In this document: piece after piece, positions 46,290 to 58,009 of the stretch
Layout: every line of letters begins with the position of its first letter
Numbering within the stretch: the first letter of the stretch is position 1
Notes under the pieces: generated by a model
The model's input: only the letters and a program-made list of their open reading frames with translations
What the model was told of the DNA's origin: nothing
Database searches by the model: none
Assembly: GCF_047511655.1 (NCBI RefSeq)
Contig: NC_133397.1
Span: forward strand, 123,221,308 to 123,285,307
Direction of reading: 5' to 3'
Source of the DNA: Castor canadensis
Taxonomy: Eukaryota > Chordata > Mammalia > Rodentia > Castoridae
Length of the DNA: 64,000 nt
Program-made: the position numbers and the translations under genes

Positions 46290-46605
46290 AGTCTAGTTAG
46301 TAGCACTCTAACTCTGAGCTGTTCAATGCCTTATCCACCAGCCACATGTGGCTATTTTAATGTTAGTTAATTAATGTGACCACTGAGTAATTGAAATGTG
46401 GCTGGTGTAATTGAGATGCTTGACTTTAATTTTAACTACTTAAACTTTTAATTTAGTTTTAGGGGGGTGGTTCTTGGAGAAGGGGGTTTGAACTCAGATG
46501 GGTACTCTACCATTTGAGCCCCTCTGCCAACTCAAAAGTTATTTAAAATAGCCACACATGATGGTAGGAGGTGCCATATTGTACAGCACAAGTATAGAAC
46601 GTTTT
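46290..46605 (+). mobile_element. hAT-Charlie type repeat split by a SINE
   Basis: 'agccacatgtggctatttta', 'gaaatgtggctggtgtaatt', then after the SINE 'atagccacacatgatggtag' and 'gccatattgtacagcacaag'. The left and right parts are inverted relative to each other, as in this class. Subfamily not assigned. Confidence 0.7.
46456..46535 (-). repeat. tRNA-derived SINE inside hAT relic
   Basis: Reverse copy, diverged: GGGGGTTTGAACTCAGATGG and GTACTCTACCATTTGAGCCC. Confidence 0.75.
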
Positions 46606-46832
46606 CACCATCACGGAAAATCCCAGGGGAGAGCACTGTCCTGACTAATAAAATAGAGATATATCTTTACTTTTAAAAATAATACCTATAGCAAAACCCA
46701 AAAACTCCCTTTATTTGTAATGACTAATATTCCATTGCTTAAATAAAAGAAGGCTCACAACAACCTTCTCACACTTTTGCATCTTCCCAGTACTACTCAA
46801 ATAAGCATCCTCTCTTGCTCCTTTCCTGCTAA

Positions 46833-46916
46833 ATTTTCTTAGTAGTACTGGGATTTGAACTCTGCACCTTATACTTGCTAGGCAGACACTCTGCCACTTG
46901 AGCCACCCCACCAGTC
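46833..46916 (-). repeat. tRNA-derived SINE
   Basis: Reverse copy. CCTTTCCTGCTAA flanks it perfectly (46820-46832 and 46917-46929), a 13-base target-site duplication. Confidence 0.9.
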
Positions 46917-46939
46917 CCTTTCCTGCTAATTTTTATTTC

Positions 46940-47019
46940 TTTTTGAAGTGCTGAGGATTGAACCCAGGGCCTCATGCACACTAGGCAAGTGCTCTACCAC
47001 TGAGCTGCTTCCCCAGCCT
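46940..47019 (-). repeat. ID-like SINE
   Basis: Reverse copy: GTGCTGAGGATTGAACCCAG, CTCTACCACTGAGCTGCTTC; close to the rodent ID pattern. Confidence 0.85.
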
Positions 47020-47964
47020 GCTCAGCTCCTTGGATCTGTAGTCTTTAACTTCTTGCACCCTTTCCCAATTTACCCCACTACACATCTGAAGTCATGCTAT
47101 TGGTAAAAGGCCTGGCCACATCTCTCACCTGCATATCTCCTGAATAGTCCCCTCTGGACTCACCTCTAGCTTGCACTGTATTTCAACTCTTTAGTATCTC
47201 AAAGTCACCAAGTGGTTCGCTGACGTCTCATCACTCAGACCAAGTCAACTGTTGCACTATTCATGCCAAACCTAGCCTGGTCCATATCATCACTATTATC
47301 CAATCAGAATAAGCTCAGGCTCTTTGATATTCTGGAAGACATCACCATTACAGTGAGCCCCCAGGTAGCATGTCTCACTGGACTTCTGCAAAGTCAGGGT
47401 AAATGGAAATGAAAATTGATTCATTCTGAAGGCAAGTACTGAGGCACAAGGGTCTTTAACCACAGTGAATTCACATGCTAGTCAGACCCTTGAGCGATGA
47501 CTCCCTGCTGGAGACAGTCCAGAGAAAAGCCACAAAAACAACTGAAGCATGACAGGAATAAATGCCACTCTGTCATAAAGAGGTCATCTATAACAAGCAG
47601 TTACAAGGACCCTGTGGAATGTTACAATTCAAAGCATGGGAACAGCTGTGTGGGTCTTAACACGAGACTGGAGAAAAGAAACGAGAACAGGTGGAGATCA
47701 AGAATTTAGGTTCTATGTGAGGAAAGACCGGACAAAGGAAAGGGTTCACGTTCATATGGGCTGAGTAGGCAGCAGTCTCCTCCAACAGGCAGTGCTCGTG
47801 ACCCTCATCCACGCCCCCGAGGACTGACAGGCTGTGTGACAGTTGGGAAGAGCTATTTAGCTTGAAGTTTACTGCAAGAAACTTTCACAATAATTTTAAA
47901 AATACAGTTAAAAAAATAGTCCAAAAGACCAAGCTTATAGAATCTGTACAGAAATTGCAAGAGT

Positions 47965-48307
47965 TTGTTATCCCAGCACTATTCAGAAGGCAGGAGGACC
48001 ATGAGTTTGAGGCCAGCCCAGGCTACATAGCAGCAAGTCTCTGTCTCAAGAAACAAAACAACAAAAAGCTACTTGGGAGGCTGAGAATGAGACAGCCCGT
48101 GTTTCCAGGCCAGCTGGGGATAATGGCTCATGCCTTTCAACTTATCTATGGCAGGAAGCCTAAAATGGGAGGGTGGTGGTCCAGGCTGGCCTGGGCAAAA
48201 AGCAAGACCCTATCTCAAAAATAACCAGAGCCAAAAGGGCTGGTGGTGTGGCTCAAAAAATAGAACTCCTGTCTAGCAAACACCAGGCCCTGAGTTCAAA
48301 CCCCAGT
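47965..48307 (+). repeat. Three-module SINE (B1-B1-tRNA), partly scrambled
   Basis: First B1-like part (GCCAGCCCAGGCTACATAGC), second B1-like part (CAGGCTGGCCTGGGCAAAAA), tRNA-like part (GGGCTGGTGGTGTGGCTCAA, GAGTTCAAACCCCAGTAACA). Confidence 0.75.
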
Positions 48308-48330
48308 AACACACACACACACACACACAA
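48308..48330 (+). repeat. (CA)n microsatellite
   Basis: About 11 CA units grown from the 3' end of the preceding SINE. Confidence 0.85.
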
Positions 48331-48696
48331 AGTGCTAGAGTGCAATTAGCTATAAAACCTTAGCAATTTAATTTATTGAAAAAATGTAGGCAGTTAGAGT
48401 TCAAACTGGCATAAACAAAAGCAAATGGACTACAGTGATGGCAGGTGCAATTAAGTGAATGGAAACTGCAGAGGGAACTGTAAAACTGACCATGACGCAA
48501 TCTGAAAACGAGACATTCAAATTCTCAGAGTCCATTGGAAGCAGGTGAGGCACCACACTAACTGCAAACCAAAGGTTTCACAAATTGCAGAAGAACCTGA
48601 CTGTGGTAGCATTGTGTTGCTGGCACAAGATGAGAACCCTGTTGGTTCCAATGTTGCTTGGATAAAGCAGGACAAATGGCCATGGAGAGGGGTCAT

Positions 48697-48786
48697 TTTT
48701 TTTTTTCTTGGTGGGACTGGGGTTTGAACTCAGGACTTCCCACTTGCAAACCAGGTGCTCTACCACTTGAGCCACACCTCCAGTCC
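48697..48786 (-). repeat. tRNA-derived SINE
   Basis: Reverse copy: TTGGTGGGACTGGGGTTTGA and GAGCCACACCTCCAGTCC. Confidence 0.85.
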
Positions 48787-48880
48787 AACTGGAATCATTT
48801 TTTAAAACTGCGACTGTTTCCACTGTTCTTTCTTGCACTGGTTTCTCTAATATTTTTGTGTATTGGAAATAATGATAAAT

Positions 48881-48989
48881 TCTGGGCCTGGTGGCATGGA
48901 TCTATAGTCCTTCATACTTGGGATTCCAAGGCCAGAGGATCAAGACTGCCCTGGGCAACATAGAGACCATCTCAAAAAAAAAAAAAAGA
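48881..48989 (+). repeat. B1-like SINE
   Basis: CTGGGCCTGGTGGCATGGAT, GCCCTGGGCAACATAGAGAC, A14 tail. Confidence 0.8.
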
Positions 48990-49329
48990 TAAAAGATAAA
49001 CATGGTGCATGCTGATTTCAATAGGGCACTATTTTTTCTAAGGCGTTTGCTTTCAGATTATGATACTTGCTAAACACAGAAACAAAATTCTTACAGCTTC
49101 TCGCTTTACTACATATTAAAGCACTGCATAGTATTTTCAGAATAGTGAGACACAATTCTTGTAATTGTCTTTTTGAAATTGTATATAAAATGTACTATAA
49201 AGTTGGGCCCACATCCTAGAAACAAAGTATTGTGTAATTTACACAGAATTATCTGTGTGAAGAGGTTTTAAATATATATTAAATATAGATTTTATTTCTA
49301 TAAAACTAAAAGTAGTGCATAAAAATAAA

Positions 49330-49659
49330 AGCAGATGCCAGGAGCCAGTGGCTGACACCTGTAATCCTAGCTACTTGAGAGACAGATCAGAAGAATCTTA
49401 GTACAAGGCCAACCCAGGCAAGAAGTTCAAAAGACCCCCATCTCAACTGAAAAAAAGCTGAGTGTGGTGGCACACACTTGTTATCCCAGCCACAGCAGGA
49501 AGTCTAAAACAGGAAGGTCATGATCTAGGTCAGCCTGAGCAAAAATAACCAGAGCAAAAGAAAAGGGCTGGAGGTGTGGCTCAAAAGTGGTAGAGTGCCT
49601 GCCTTAGCAAGCATGAAGCTCTGAGTTCAATCTCAGACCACCAAAAAAAAAAAAAAAGA
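49330..49659 (+). repeat. Three-module SINE (B1-B1-tRNA)
   Basis: CAGGAGCCAGTGGCTGACAC, second B1-like part (GCTGAGTGTGGTGGCACACA), tRNA-like part (GGGCTGGAGGTGTGGCTCAA) and A15 tail. Confidence 0.85.
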
Positions 49660-50176
49660 AAAAAGAAACTCTGTGGGTAAATGTCACAGAAGTCAAGTGA
49701 GAAGTGAGCCTGGCTACAGTCTGAGAGTTTGAGAGTCAGGGAAAAGTACGTGGTGTCCAGGAGCACGTCCTAGTGTCTGTCTCAGGAATGGCCTCTCTGT
49801 TTTTTCAGGCCAAGAGTTGCAAGTTATTAGGTAGCTGTAACTTTCAAATATAAGTCAGGGTCACTCTTCTATTTGGCAAGGGTGCAGTCTGTTGTTTAGG
49901 CGTTTCCCTTACACATGCACGTGTGCACACACGCACACATAGCCACTCCATTTACTGAAAGATTTCCACAGCAAAGAATATCAGTGTTGAAACAGCGTGG
50001 TAGTGGTGTCAAGACAGACACACAGACCAGTGGAATAGGATAGAGTCCAGAAGTCAACCTCATGTGGAATGATTTTTTTTTTTTTATAAAGAATGTGAAC
50101 ACCACAGAATGGGGAAAGGACTGTCTTTTCAAGAACTGGTTTTGGGAACAGTAGATATGCAAAAGAATGAAGGCGG

Positions 50177-50510
50177 GCCCTGCTGTGGTTTGCATGTTTG
50201 TGTCACCCCCAAATTCATGTATTGAAATCTAACCACCACGATGATGCCATTAAGAGCTGAGGCCGTCGGGAGGTGATTCAGTCATGAAGACTCTGCCTTC
50301 GTGAACAGTGAGTGCCCTTGTAAAACAGGCCTGAGGGAAGTTCTTCTCATCTGCCATGTAATCCACCAAATAATGAGGACACAGCAAGAAAGTGCCGCCT
50401 GTGAGCAAAGGGCCCTCGCCAGACACTGAACATACTAGAATATTGATCTTGATTCCCCAGCATCCAGAACTGTAGGCAATAAATTCTGTTGTTTAGAAAT
50501 CACCAGTGCA
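50177..50510 (+). mobile_element. MLT1-type MaLR solo LTR
   Basis: Order of the LTR is kept: 'tgctgtggtttgcatgtttg' at the 5' end, 'gggaggtgattcagtcatga', 'gtgcccttgtaaaacaggcc', 'aatgaggacacagcaagaaa', 'ccctcgccagacactgaaca' and 'ccagaactgtaggcaataaa' at the 3' side. No internal retroviral genes lie beside it. Confidence 0.85.
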
Positions 50511-50675
50511 TCACAGAGACACAATCATGGTTCCACATAAACTACTCTATCCATATGACATACCACATCAGCACAATGACAAGAAAAAGCTATGCTTGCT
50601 CCAATGGGTGTAGAAAAGCCATCTGACAAAATTTAACATTTTCCATGACAAATTAGGTTTAGAAGGAATGTACAG

Positions 50676-50814
50676 AGCATCGTGTGCACACTTGTAATTG
50701 CAGTGCTTGGGAGGCAGAGACAGGAAGATGGCAAAATTGAGGCCAACTGGGGTGACATAGCAAGATCAAGGTCAGCCTGAGCTACATAGAGAGACCTCCT
50801 GACCAAAAAAAAAA
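50676..50814 (+). repeat. B1-like SINE
   Basis: GCAGTGCTTGGGAGGCAGAG, AAGGTCAGCCTGAGCTACAT, A10 tail. Confidence 0.8.
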
Positions 50815-51484
50815 GTACATCATAAATGCCACATATAATAATCCATATCTAACCACATACTCAATGGTGAAAAGTGGAAGTGTTCTTTCCAATAAAAATA
50901 GCATGAATACTCTTACCACTTCCATCCAATATAGTACTGAAAATCCTAGCCAGAGCAATTGTGCAAAGAAGGAGGTAGAAGGCATACCTTTTACCCAGAG
51001 GAAGAAGTGAGATTGTCCCTGTGTGCAATGACATAATTTTATAAATAAAACACCTAAAGATTAAAGAAAAATGTAAGACTTGAAGTGAAACTACTGGGAA
51101 AAAAATAGGGGAAAAATTCCACGACTTTGATGTAAGCAACAATTTTTTTGGCTATGAACTCAAAAGCAGGAGCAACAAGACCAAAAGTAGACAAATGGGA
51201 GGGATTACACCAAACTAAAAAGCTGCTGAAAAGTAGTGGAAATAACAGAGCTCAGCAATCCCCTGGAACAGGAGAAGGTATTTCCAAGTCACGCATGACA
51301 AGGCATTGATATCCAAAATATATAAGGTCTTCAAACAAGTCAATAATAAGAAAACAAATAATTTTAAAATGAACAAAGGATCTGAATAGACATTCCTCTA
51401 AAGAAGGTACATAAATGGCCATAGGTATATGAAAAAATGCTCAGAATCATGTATCATTAGAGAAAAGTTAATTAAAACCACAGT

Positions 51485-51583
51485 AAGGCCTGAGGTATGG
51501 CTCAACTGATAGAGTGCTTGCCTAGTGTTCCTGAGGACCTGGGTTCAATCCCCAGCATCAAAAAAGAAAAGCCAAAAAAAAGT
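51485..51583 (+). repeat. ID-like SINE inside L1
   Basis: GAGGTATGGCTCAACTGATA, GGGTTCAATCCCCAGCATCA, A-rich tail. Confidence 0.85.
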
Positions 51584-52047
51584 CAATACTTTTAAAAAAA
51601 TGAAAGATAAGTGCTGGAAAGGATGTAGAGAAAAGGGAACACAACATACTGTTGGAAATGTAAATTAGTACAGCCTTATGGAAAACAACAGGGGGGGTTT
51701 TCTAAAAAAAATTTAAATTAAAAAGTTACCATATGATCCAACTAGCCTACTACTGGGTATATATCCAAAGGAAATGAAAATATCAGAGATATCTGTACTC
51801 TCACGCTCATTGTCACATAATTTGCAACAGCTAAATACAGAATCAACCTGAGTTTTCACCAACGATGAGAGGATAAATAAAATGTAGTACACATACACAA
51901 TGGAGTACTACTCAGCCTTTAAAAAGAAGGAAATTCTGCCACTTAAAACACAGATAGAACTGGAAGACATTCTGTTAAGTAAAATAAGCCAGACACAGAG
52001 GGACAAATGCCACATGATCTCACTTATATGTGAAATCTAAAAAAATA

Positions 52048-52165
52048 TTGAACCAGGTGTGGTGGCACATGCCTGTGATCCCAACACTCAGGAGGTGGAG
52101 GCAGGAGTGTCACAAGTTCAAGATTGGCCTGGGCACACAGTGAGACCTTGTCTCAAAAAATTAAC
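52048..52165 (+). repeat. B1-like SINE
   Basis: ACCAGGTGTGGTGGCACATG, GGTGGAGGCAGGAGTGTCAC, CTTGTCTCAAAAAATTAA. It sits at the 3' end of the L1 fragment. Confidence 0.85.
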
Positions 52166-52355
52166 TAATAGGTAACTAATTAACTAAACAAACAAACAAG
52201 TACAAATTTTAAAACTGAACTCATAGGAATAGAGTAGAATGTTGGTTGCCATGATGGTGGGGGAGATTTAGGACAAAAATAAACACACAAATATATAACC
52301 TGGTCTAACTGGATATTGTGAGCATTTAAAAAAATTGTGCATTGAAAGATACCAT

Positions 52356-52495
52356 TGACCAGGCACCAGTGGCTCACACCCATAATCCTAGCTACTTGGG
52401 AGGCAGAGATCAGGAGGATCACAGTTCGAACCTAGCCTTGGCAAATAGTTTATAAGACCCTATCTTGAGAATACCCATCACAAAAAGGGCAGGTA
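52356..52495 (+). repeat. Composite SINE, 3' truncated
   Basis: CCAGGCACCAGTGGCTCACA through GCAAATAGTTTATAAGACCC; the tRNA-like half is almost absent. Confidence 0.8.
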
Positions 52496-52502
52496 CCACA
52501 AA

Positions 52503-52547
52503 GAGAGACAGAAAGAGAGAGAGAGAGAGACAGAGAGAGAGAGAGAC
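52503..52547 (+). repeat. (GA)n microsatellite
   Basis: AGAGAGACAGAAAGAGAGAG-type run at the end of the truncated SINE. Confidence 0.9.
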
Positions 52548-52559
52548 TTTCAACAGAGT

Positions 52560-53630
52560 AAAAGCAAAATTCATAGAATGGGAGAAAATGGTAAAGAACT
52601 TGAATAGACATTTCTCCAAAAAGTGTACACAGCCAGGTGCTAGTGACTCATGCCTATAATCCTAGCTACTCAGGAGGCAGAGGCCAGGAGGATTGTGGCT
52701 CAAACCCAGACTGGACAAACAATTCTCAAGACCCTATCTTGAAAATGCACAACACAAAAAAGGACTGGTGGAGTGGCTCAAGTGGTAGATGCCTGCCTAG
52801 CAAGTGTAGGGCCCTGAGTTCAAACCCCAGTACTGACAAAAAGCAAGGTCAACAAGCCCAGGAAAAGACGCTCAACATCGACAATCATTAGGAAATTCGA
52901 AGGAAAACTACAATGTGACACTACCTCATCTGTTATGATGGCCATTATCAGAAACAGAAAAAAACAGAAATAACAAGTGTGGGTGAGGAGCAGAATAATT
53001 GAAACTTTTCTACTCTGTTGATAGAAATGTAAAATATACAGCTGCTTATGAAAGCAGCATGGTGAATCCTGAAAATTTTTAAATAAAGTTATATGATCCA
53101 ACAATCCCAATCCCGGGTATACACACAAAAGGACTGAAAGCAACATCTCAATAAGATCTTTGTAAGCCCATGTTTATAACAGTATTATTCACAATGCTAA
53201 AACATGGAGGGAACTCAGGTGACTGTCAATGGATGAAAAAAATAAGCACGATGTGCTCTATACATCCAATGGAATATTATTCAGTCTTATAAAGAAAGGA
53301 AACTGTGATGAAAGCTACAACGGATGGCCCCTGAGGACCTTATTTTGCTAAGTGAAATAAGCCAGTCACAAAAAAATATAAGTATGGTCTGGTTCCAATG
53401 ATGTGAAGTACTTAGAGTAGTAGAAATGATAGGGACAAGCGGTTGTATAGGGGTTCACAAGGTGTAGGGGGTCTTGTTTAATGGGTTTAAACTTTTAGTC
53501 TTGCAAGAAAGGGTTATGCAGGTGGTGACGGTTGCATGATATTATGGATATATTTAATATCATTGAACTGTACTTAAAGGATTCAAGATGGTAAATTTTA
53601 TATCTTGTGTGTTTTATAATTTTTTAAGTG
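52560..53630 (+). mobile_element. L1 3' fragment with composite SINE insertion
   Basis: Sense L1: 'acttgaatagacatttctcc' before the SINE, and 'tgctcaacatcgacaatcat'-like text, 'gttatgatggccattatcag', 'ccaatggaatattattcagt', 'aataagccagtcacaaaaaa' after it. Confidence 0.75.
52631..52842 (+). repeat. Composite SINE inside L1
   Basis: GCCAGGTGCTAGTGACTCAT, GGACTGGTGGAGTGGCTCAA, GAGTTCAAACCCCAGTACTG. Confidence 0.85.
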
Positions 53631-53639
53631 GACAAAAGA

Positions 53640-53885
53640 TAAGGAGTCAAGGGAATTAGTCATAGAGGAGACATAATGATGGCAGCAGAGGATGGAGTCA
53701 TGTGATTGCTGGCTTTGAAGATGAGGGATGGGGCCATGAGCCAAGGAACAGAGGCAACCTCCAGAGATGGAAAAGGCAATGAAACAGATTTCCCCGAGCT
53801 CCAGAAGGAACCAGCCCTGTTGCCATCTTGACTTTAACCAAGAAGGAATGGCTGGGGACTTCTGAGTCCTAAGAATGTAAGAGGA
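53640..53885 (+). mobile_element. Old LTR-like fragment (MaLR style)
   Basis: 'gatgagggatggggccatga', 'gccaaggaacagaggcaacc', 'gctccagaaggaaccagccc', 'ttgccatcttgactttaacc' follow a pattern shared by mammalian LTR relics. Family not fixed. Confidence 0.4.
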
Positions 53886-54029
53886 TAAACCTGTGGGAGT
53901 AGAGGGAGAGTGTCAGTGCCATGCAGTTGACAGTGAATCGCGTGGTGTACTTTCTGGGTTTTTCTGGTTCACTGCATTTTATTTGCTTAATTTTCTGTGC
54001 CCATCACTAAGTCTTTATAAACTTGAATA

Positions 54030-54210
54030 TCCTAGGTTCACTGTGTATATATTGGACAAATTACTTCATCTCTCTGTACCTCAGTCCCTCATTGGCAAAA
54101 CAGAGCCTTCCATGGGCTTCTGTGAGGGTGGAATGAGCTAATATCTGTAAGAGCTTAGACAGGGCCTGAATATAATAAGCTAGTAGTGTTAGTTATTATT
54201 TCTACCCTCC
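54030..54210 (+). repeat. MIR SINE
   Basis: 'ggacaaattacttcatctct', 'ctgtacctcagtccctcatt', 'ggtggaatgagctaatatct', 'taagagcttagacagggcct' in MIR order. Confidence 0.75.
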
Positions 54211-54537
54211 GGTAGAGACAAGAAAGAAGAGCTAGGCACAGATACTATTACCCTGTGATCATAGGTCTGAAAATAGCTAGCTAGCCAGACTAAGGTTTTC
54301 TTTTCAGAAGAGATGATTTTTGCCATGGAGGGAGGTAGCCTAGCTCCTCTCAAATGGCTTCATTCTTCACACAAAGCAGTGTGCACAAATTATCCTACTT
54401 TTTCCTTCTGCGTTGTAGGTTTGCCATCCGTGTGAGGCCCAGGTTTGTACTCTGAAGTTCCAGAGGTAAAAACTTCATCAGAGTCCATGACTCTGGCCCA
54501 CTATAACTGTGATACATATGTTAGGAAAAGAAAACAA

Positions 54538-54622
54538 AATGTAGCTCAATGGTAGGGTACCTGCTTAGCATGCAGGGACCTGGGATCAAACCCTAGCACC
54601 AAACCAAACAAAAACAAAAACT
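54538..54622 (+). repeat. ID-like SINE
   Basis: ATGTAGCTCAATGGTAGGGT, CTTAGCATGCAGGGACCTGG; close to a tRNA in A box. Confidence 0.8.
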
Positions 54623-54863
54623 ATGCACACCTAGAAGAGGGCCAAATGGGAGGGCAAGTGTGAGAAAAGATAAAATACATTAAAAATATAATGTCAACAA
54701 GAAAATTAAGTAGGGGGAGATTCATTATCTTTTGAATTTTATTCATCTGCATATATTACAAATTCAAAAAAATAAATATAACATTTTTTAAGAACTTGGA
54801 ATTAAGTTCTAGCTACAAAAGCTAAGAAACAGAGGTTGAGAGGTAATTAAATTTGCAGCCTAA

Positions 54864-54947
54864 TGAGTGGAAATATAGCTCAGATATAGAGCTGTTGCTT
54901 AGTAGGTGCAAGGTGTGAGTTCAAGCCCCACCACTAAAAAAGCCAAA
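54864..54947 (+). repeat. ID-like SINE, diverged
   Basis: GGAAATATAGCTCAGATATA, GAGTTCAAGCCCCACCACTA. Confidence 0.7.
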
Positions 54948-56125
54948 AGCTGAAGACAGGATCCAGCAGATGTGCATTTCCCTTTAGATTGAATATTTAC
55001 AGACTTGTCATTTAGCAGGTAGGGTTTTTGTTACACCATACATCACCGTATATCCAAGTTCCTCTGCTTGAAATAGATGCATTGCATTCTGTTAGATACT
55101 TCAGATGTGTAAGCCACGAAAAGTAGAAATGCCTCAAACAGGAATTATTTTTCTGGAACTTAGCAATAGTTATGCCTGGTGGTTTTATAATGCCTGCAGG
55201 AGAGTGTTTTGCATTTTTCAGTCTACAGCACTCACTCACCTACATTTATCAGTTGATCCTTTGCACAGAATCCCATGTGATTCTTGCTATTCTCAGCTTT
55301 GTCCCTGAACTAAAATTAGAACCCGGATGACATTACATTGCACTTGTTACAACCTGACTGAGGATTGTAGTCACTTGGAGCCACACTGAAAAAAATTCAC
55401 CCTGTCATCCATTCCTAGCTGATAATCATTAACTTTGGGCGTGTCAGCTTCAGTATCCACCAACAGTGGTAAGTATTTTTCATAATACTTTTTCTCTCCA
55501 TTCTTTACATATAAACAGATTGTTGGTGATAACTTACTTTCCTGTTTCTGTAATTGCCAGAATATATGACCAATCTTGGAATTGAATTTACAAGTCTTTT
55601 TAGGGGGATGCATCTTCCCCACAAGCACGAAGCATTTCTTCTGAGATTGTATTGCTTTTGCTTTTACTCTGGATTTGGGAAGCTGACTCTCCCACTCACA
55701 TTCTTGCCATGCTACCTGCTAGGCTATGTGCTTTTCTGTAATGTACTAATCAGGGCAGAGACCACACTTCTGTGTTGGAAGCAGAAGTACACACACTGTT
55801 GCTGACTTGTTTTCTTGTGAGGGAAACCTATGGTTATAGGAAAACTGACAGAGGACCAAAATTTAATAGCAAATGAGGAAATTAATTAGCAATGATTGAA
55901 TAGTTATATTTAATATATGCATATATAATATATATGTGTAGATACATGTAGCTGGTAAAATACATTTATATGTAGATAGTTGGATTTTAAGATAATATTA
56001 TTTGCTATTACTTAAAGTATTTAGCAAGTATTTCAATATTGCTAACATTTGAGACAATAAATTACAGGTGATGTGCCCAGGTAATTGGATTACCAGTATA
56101 TATACTTTTGTACATGTTTCTTACC

Positions 56126-56217
56126 TAAGGTTTCACTATGTAGCCCAGGCTGGCCTAGAACTCACAATCCTTCTGCCTCAGCCTCCCAAGTACTGGAATT
56201 GCACTACACCAAACCCC
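56126..56217 (-). repeat. B1-like SINE
   Basis: Reverse B1: TTTCACTATGTAGCCCAGGC, CTCAGCCTCCCAAGTACTGG. Confidence 0.8.
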
Positions 56218-56239
56218 AAGGTTCCTTCCTTCCTTCCTA

Positions 56240-56312
56240 TCTTTTTGGGTGGTATTGGGGTTTGGACTCAGGGTTTCACACACTCTACAGCTTGAGTCAC
56301 GCCCCCAGCCTC
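56240..56312 (-). repeat. tRNA-derived SINE, shortened
   Basis: Reverse copy: GGTGGTATTGGGGTTTGGAC, GAGTCACGCCCCCAGCCT. Confidence 0.75.
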
Positions 56313-56382
56313 CTAGGTTCCTTGATGGCAAAAAGATCTGACAATCTGTCCCTGAGTATATTCTGTATGCATTGCTGGAAAT

Positions 56383-56408
56383 AGCTCTCTCTCTCTCCCT
56401 CTCACTCT

Positions 56409-56448
<40 letters not shown>
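56383..56448 (+). repeat. (CT)n(AC)n compound microsatellite
   Basis: CTCTCTCTCTCC then about 18 AC units. Confidence 0.9.
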
Positions 56449-56452
<4 letters not shown>

Positions 56453-56748
56453 CACTGTGTAATTTTAATTTTAAAAAATCAACAATTAAAAATTAATTAA
56501 AAAAAGATTAATGGTGAAAAACCGTGCTCTGTACCCCTCTACCCCATTCCTGCCACCAACCCAATTCCTCAGAAGTGACCTTTTAACCTTCCTGGGATTT
56601 AATTTTCAGAGGTCATCTCCACATTTCTTTGATGCTTTGCAGAGGTAGTAATATGCTATTTCTTATCAACTTTAGACATTATCTATGCAACTTCATTCTG
56701 GGACGTGCTGATTCAGCTCTCTTATACCTTCAGAAAATTACTTTTTCA

Positions 56749-56750
<2 letters not shown>

Positions 56751-56786
<36 letters not shown>

Positions 56787-56788
56787 AG

Positions 56789-56833
<45 letters not shown>
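56751..56833 (+). repeat. (TA)n(GA)n compound microsatellite
   Basis: About 16 TA units, then AGAAAGAAAA, then about 22 GA units, ending at GATGTGTG. Confidence 0.95.
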
Positions 56834-56835
<2 letters not shown>

Positions 56836-56847
56836 TGTGTAAAAGTT

Positions 56848-56962
56848 AGGGTTCTGCTATTTTGTCCAGGCTGGCCCTGAACTCCTGGGCTCCAGTGATC
56901 CTTCTACCTCAGCCCCCTGAGAAGCTGGAATTACATGTGTGCCCCACTGCACCTGGCTTTGA
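56848..56962 (-). repeat. B1/Alu-like SINE
   Basis: Reverse wording: TTTTGTCCAGGCTGGCCCTG, AACTCCTGGGCTCCAGTGAT. The purine microsatellite beside it lies at its A-tail side on the other strand. Confidence 0.8.
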
Positions 56963-57689
56963 AATATTTTAATATCAATGTAAAATAGGATCATGACTTT
57001 ACAAACAGATTTTAGAACACAAACATTAATTTCTAAAACAGCTTCTCTCCATTTGTCTAGAACGTGTGAAGCCTGCACGGCACTCAGCACTACTAAATAA
57101 ATAACAAATAAATACATAAAATGGTTTCTCTCCCTTCCAGAAGCTTAAATATGAGCATATATAAATCTTAGGGATTTTTAAAAGAACAGTTTTTCTATTT
57201 TAATAGTTCTACAGTTGACAAACATTAATTCCTGAATCAAAGGCCTCTAGTAGAAACATCTAGTTTTAAAATGAAATATGTAAATGTACTATTGACTATG
57301 AAATCCAGCCAGAAACCATCCTTTCCCCCACACTTCAGACAAACCACCAACTCCTGTCTAGAAGACTAGTGGCACAGACATTACTTTGCTGTCCCCTGCC
57401 AGCATCCAGACACCCTGGTTCAGTCTTTATAAAGTCACAGACCAGTTCCAGTCACTGAAAGACAATGCCTCACCTTCCTTGCATTACAGCCTGGCAAGGC
57501 ACCTGCCAACAATGCAGTTTGGGAAATGAGCCGTCAGGAACATGGCGGCCTGACTGCAGAGTAAACTGTATGTCCTTGGACTGCCAATCAAGTGAGGATC
57601 CTGATGAGAAAGCAAAATTCCAGGAAGCATTCTTTTTACCCTCATTTTGAAAAACATTGCTGGGAGCATTCTAGTTCATGTTTCCTGGT

Positions 57690-57955
57690 GGAGACGTGCT
57701 CTTCCTGTTAGGTGTATACCAGGGAGTGTAACTGCTGGTCATAAACTTTGCATATCTACAATGTTAGATTAATAAAACTTTTATTCCAAAATAGCTGTAA
57801 TAACTTACATCTCCACCAATGCACCAGCACTGTGTGAGGATTTCTGTAATTCACATTTTCACCAACACTTGGAAGGGTCAGTCTTTTTCATTTTAGCCAT
57901 TCTGATAGGTATGGATTGGCATTTTGATATGATTTTAATCCACATACCCTTAAAG
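57690..57955 (-). mobile_element. Old L1 3' fragment, reversed
   Basis: 'taacttacatctccaccaat', 'attttcaccaacacttggaa', 'ttttagccattctgataggt' are L1 antisense phrases. Confidence 0.65.
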
Positions 57956-58009
57956 TTGAGCACAATTTCATCTAGGTTTTTTTTTGCCATTTCAATTTCC
58001 TGTTTTTTC

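Larger units (their letters stand above)
50520..52045 (+). mobile_element. L1 3' half, degenerate, with SINE insertions
   Basis: Sense L1: 'gactttgatgtaagcaacaa', 'gaccaaaagtagacaaatgg', 'aagtacataaatggccatag', 'actggaagacattctgttaa', 'ccagacacagagggacaaat'. Frames are broken. A B1-like SINE (50676) and an ID-like SINE (51485) sit within. Confidence 0.75.

Noticed and set aside
48545-48727. 60-codon frame (NCKPKVSQIAEEPDCGS)
   Set aside because: It looks slightly protein-like, but it runs into a SINE and matches no family I know; too little to call a pseudogene.
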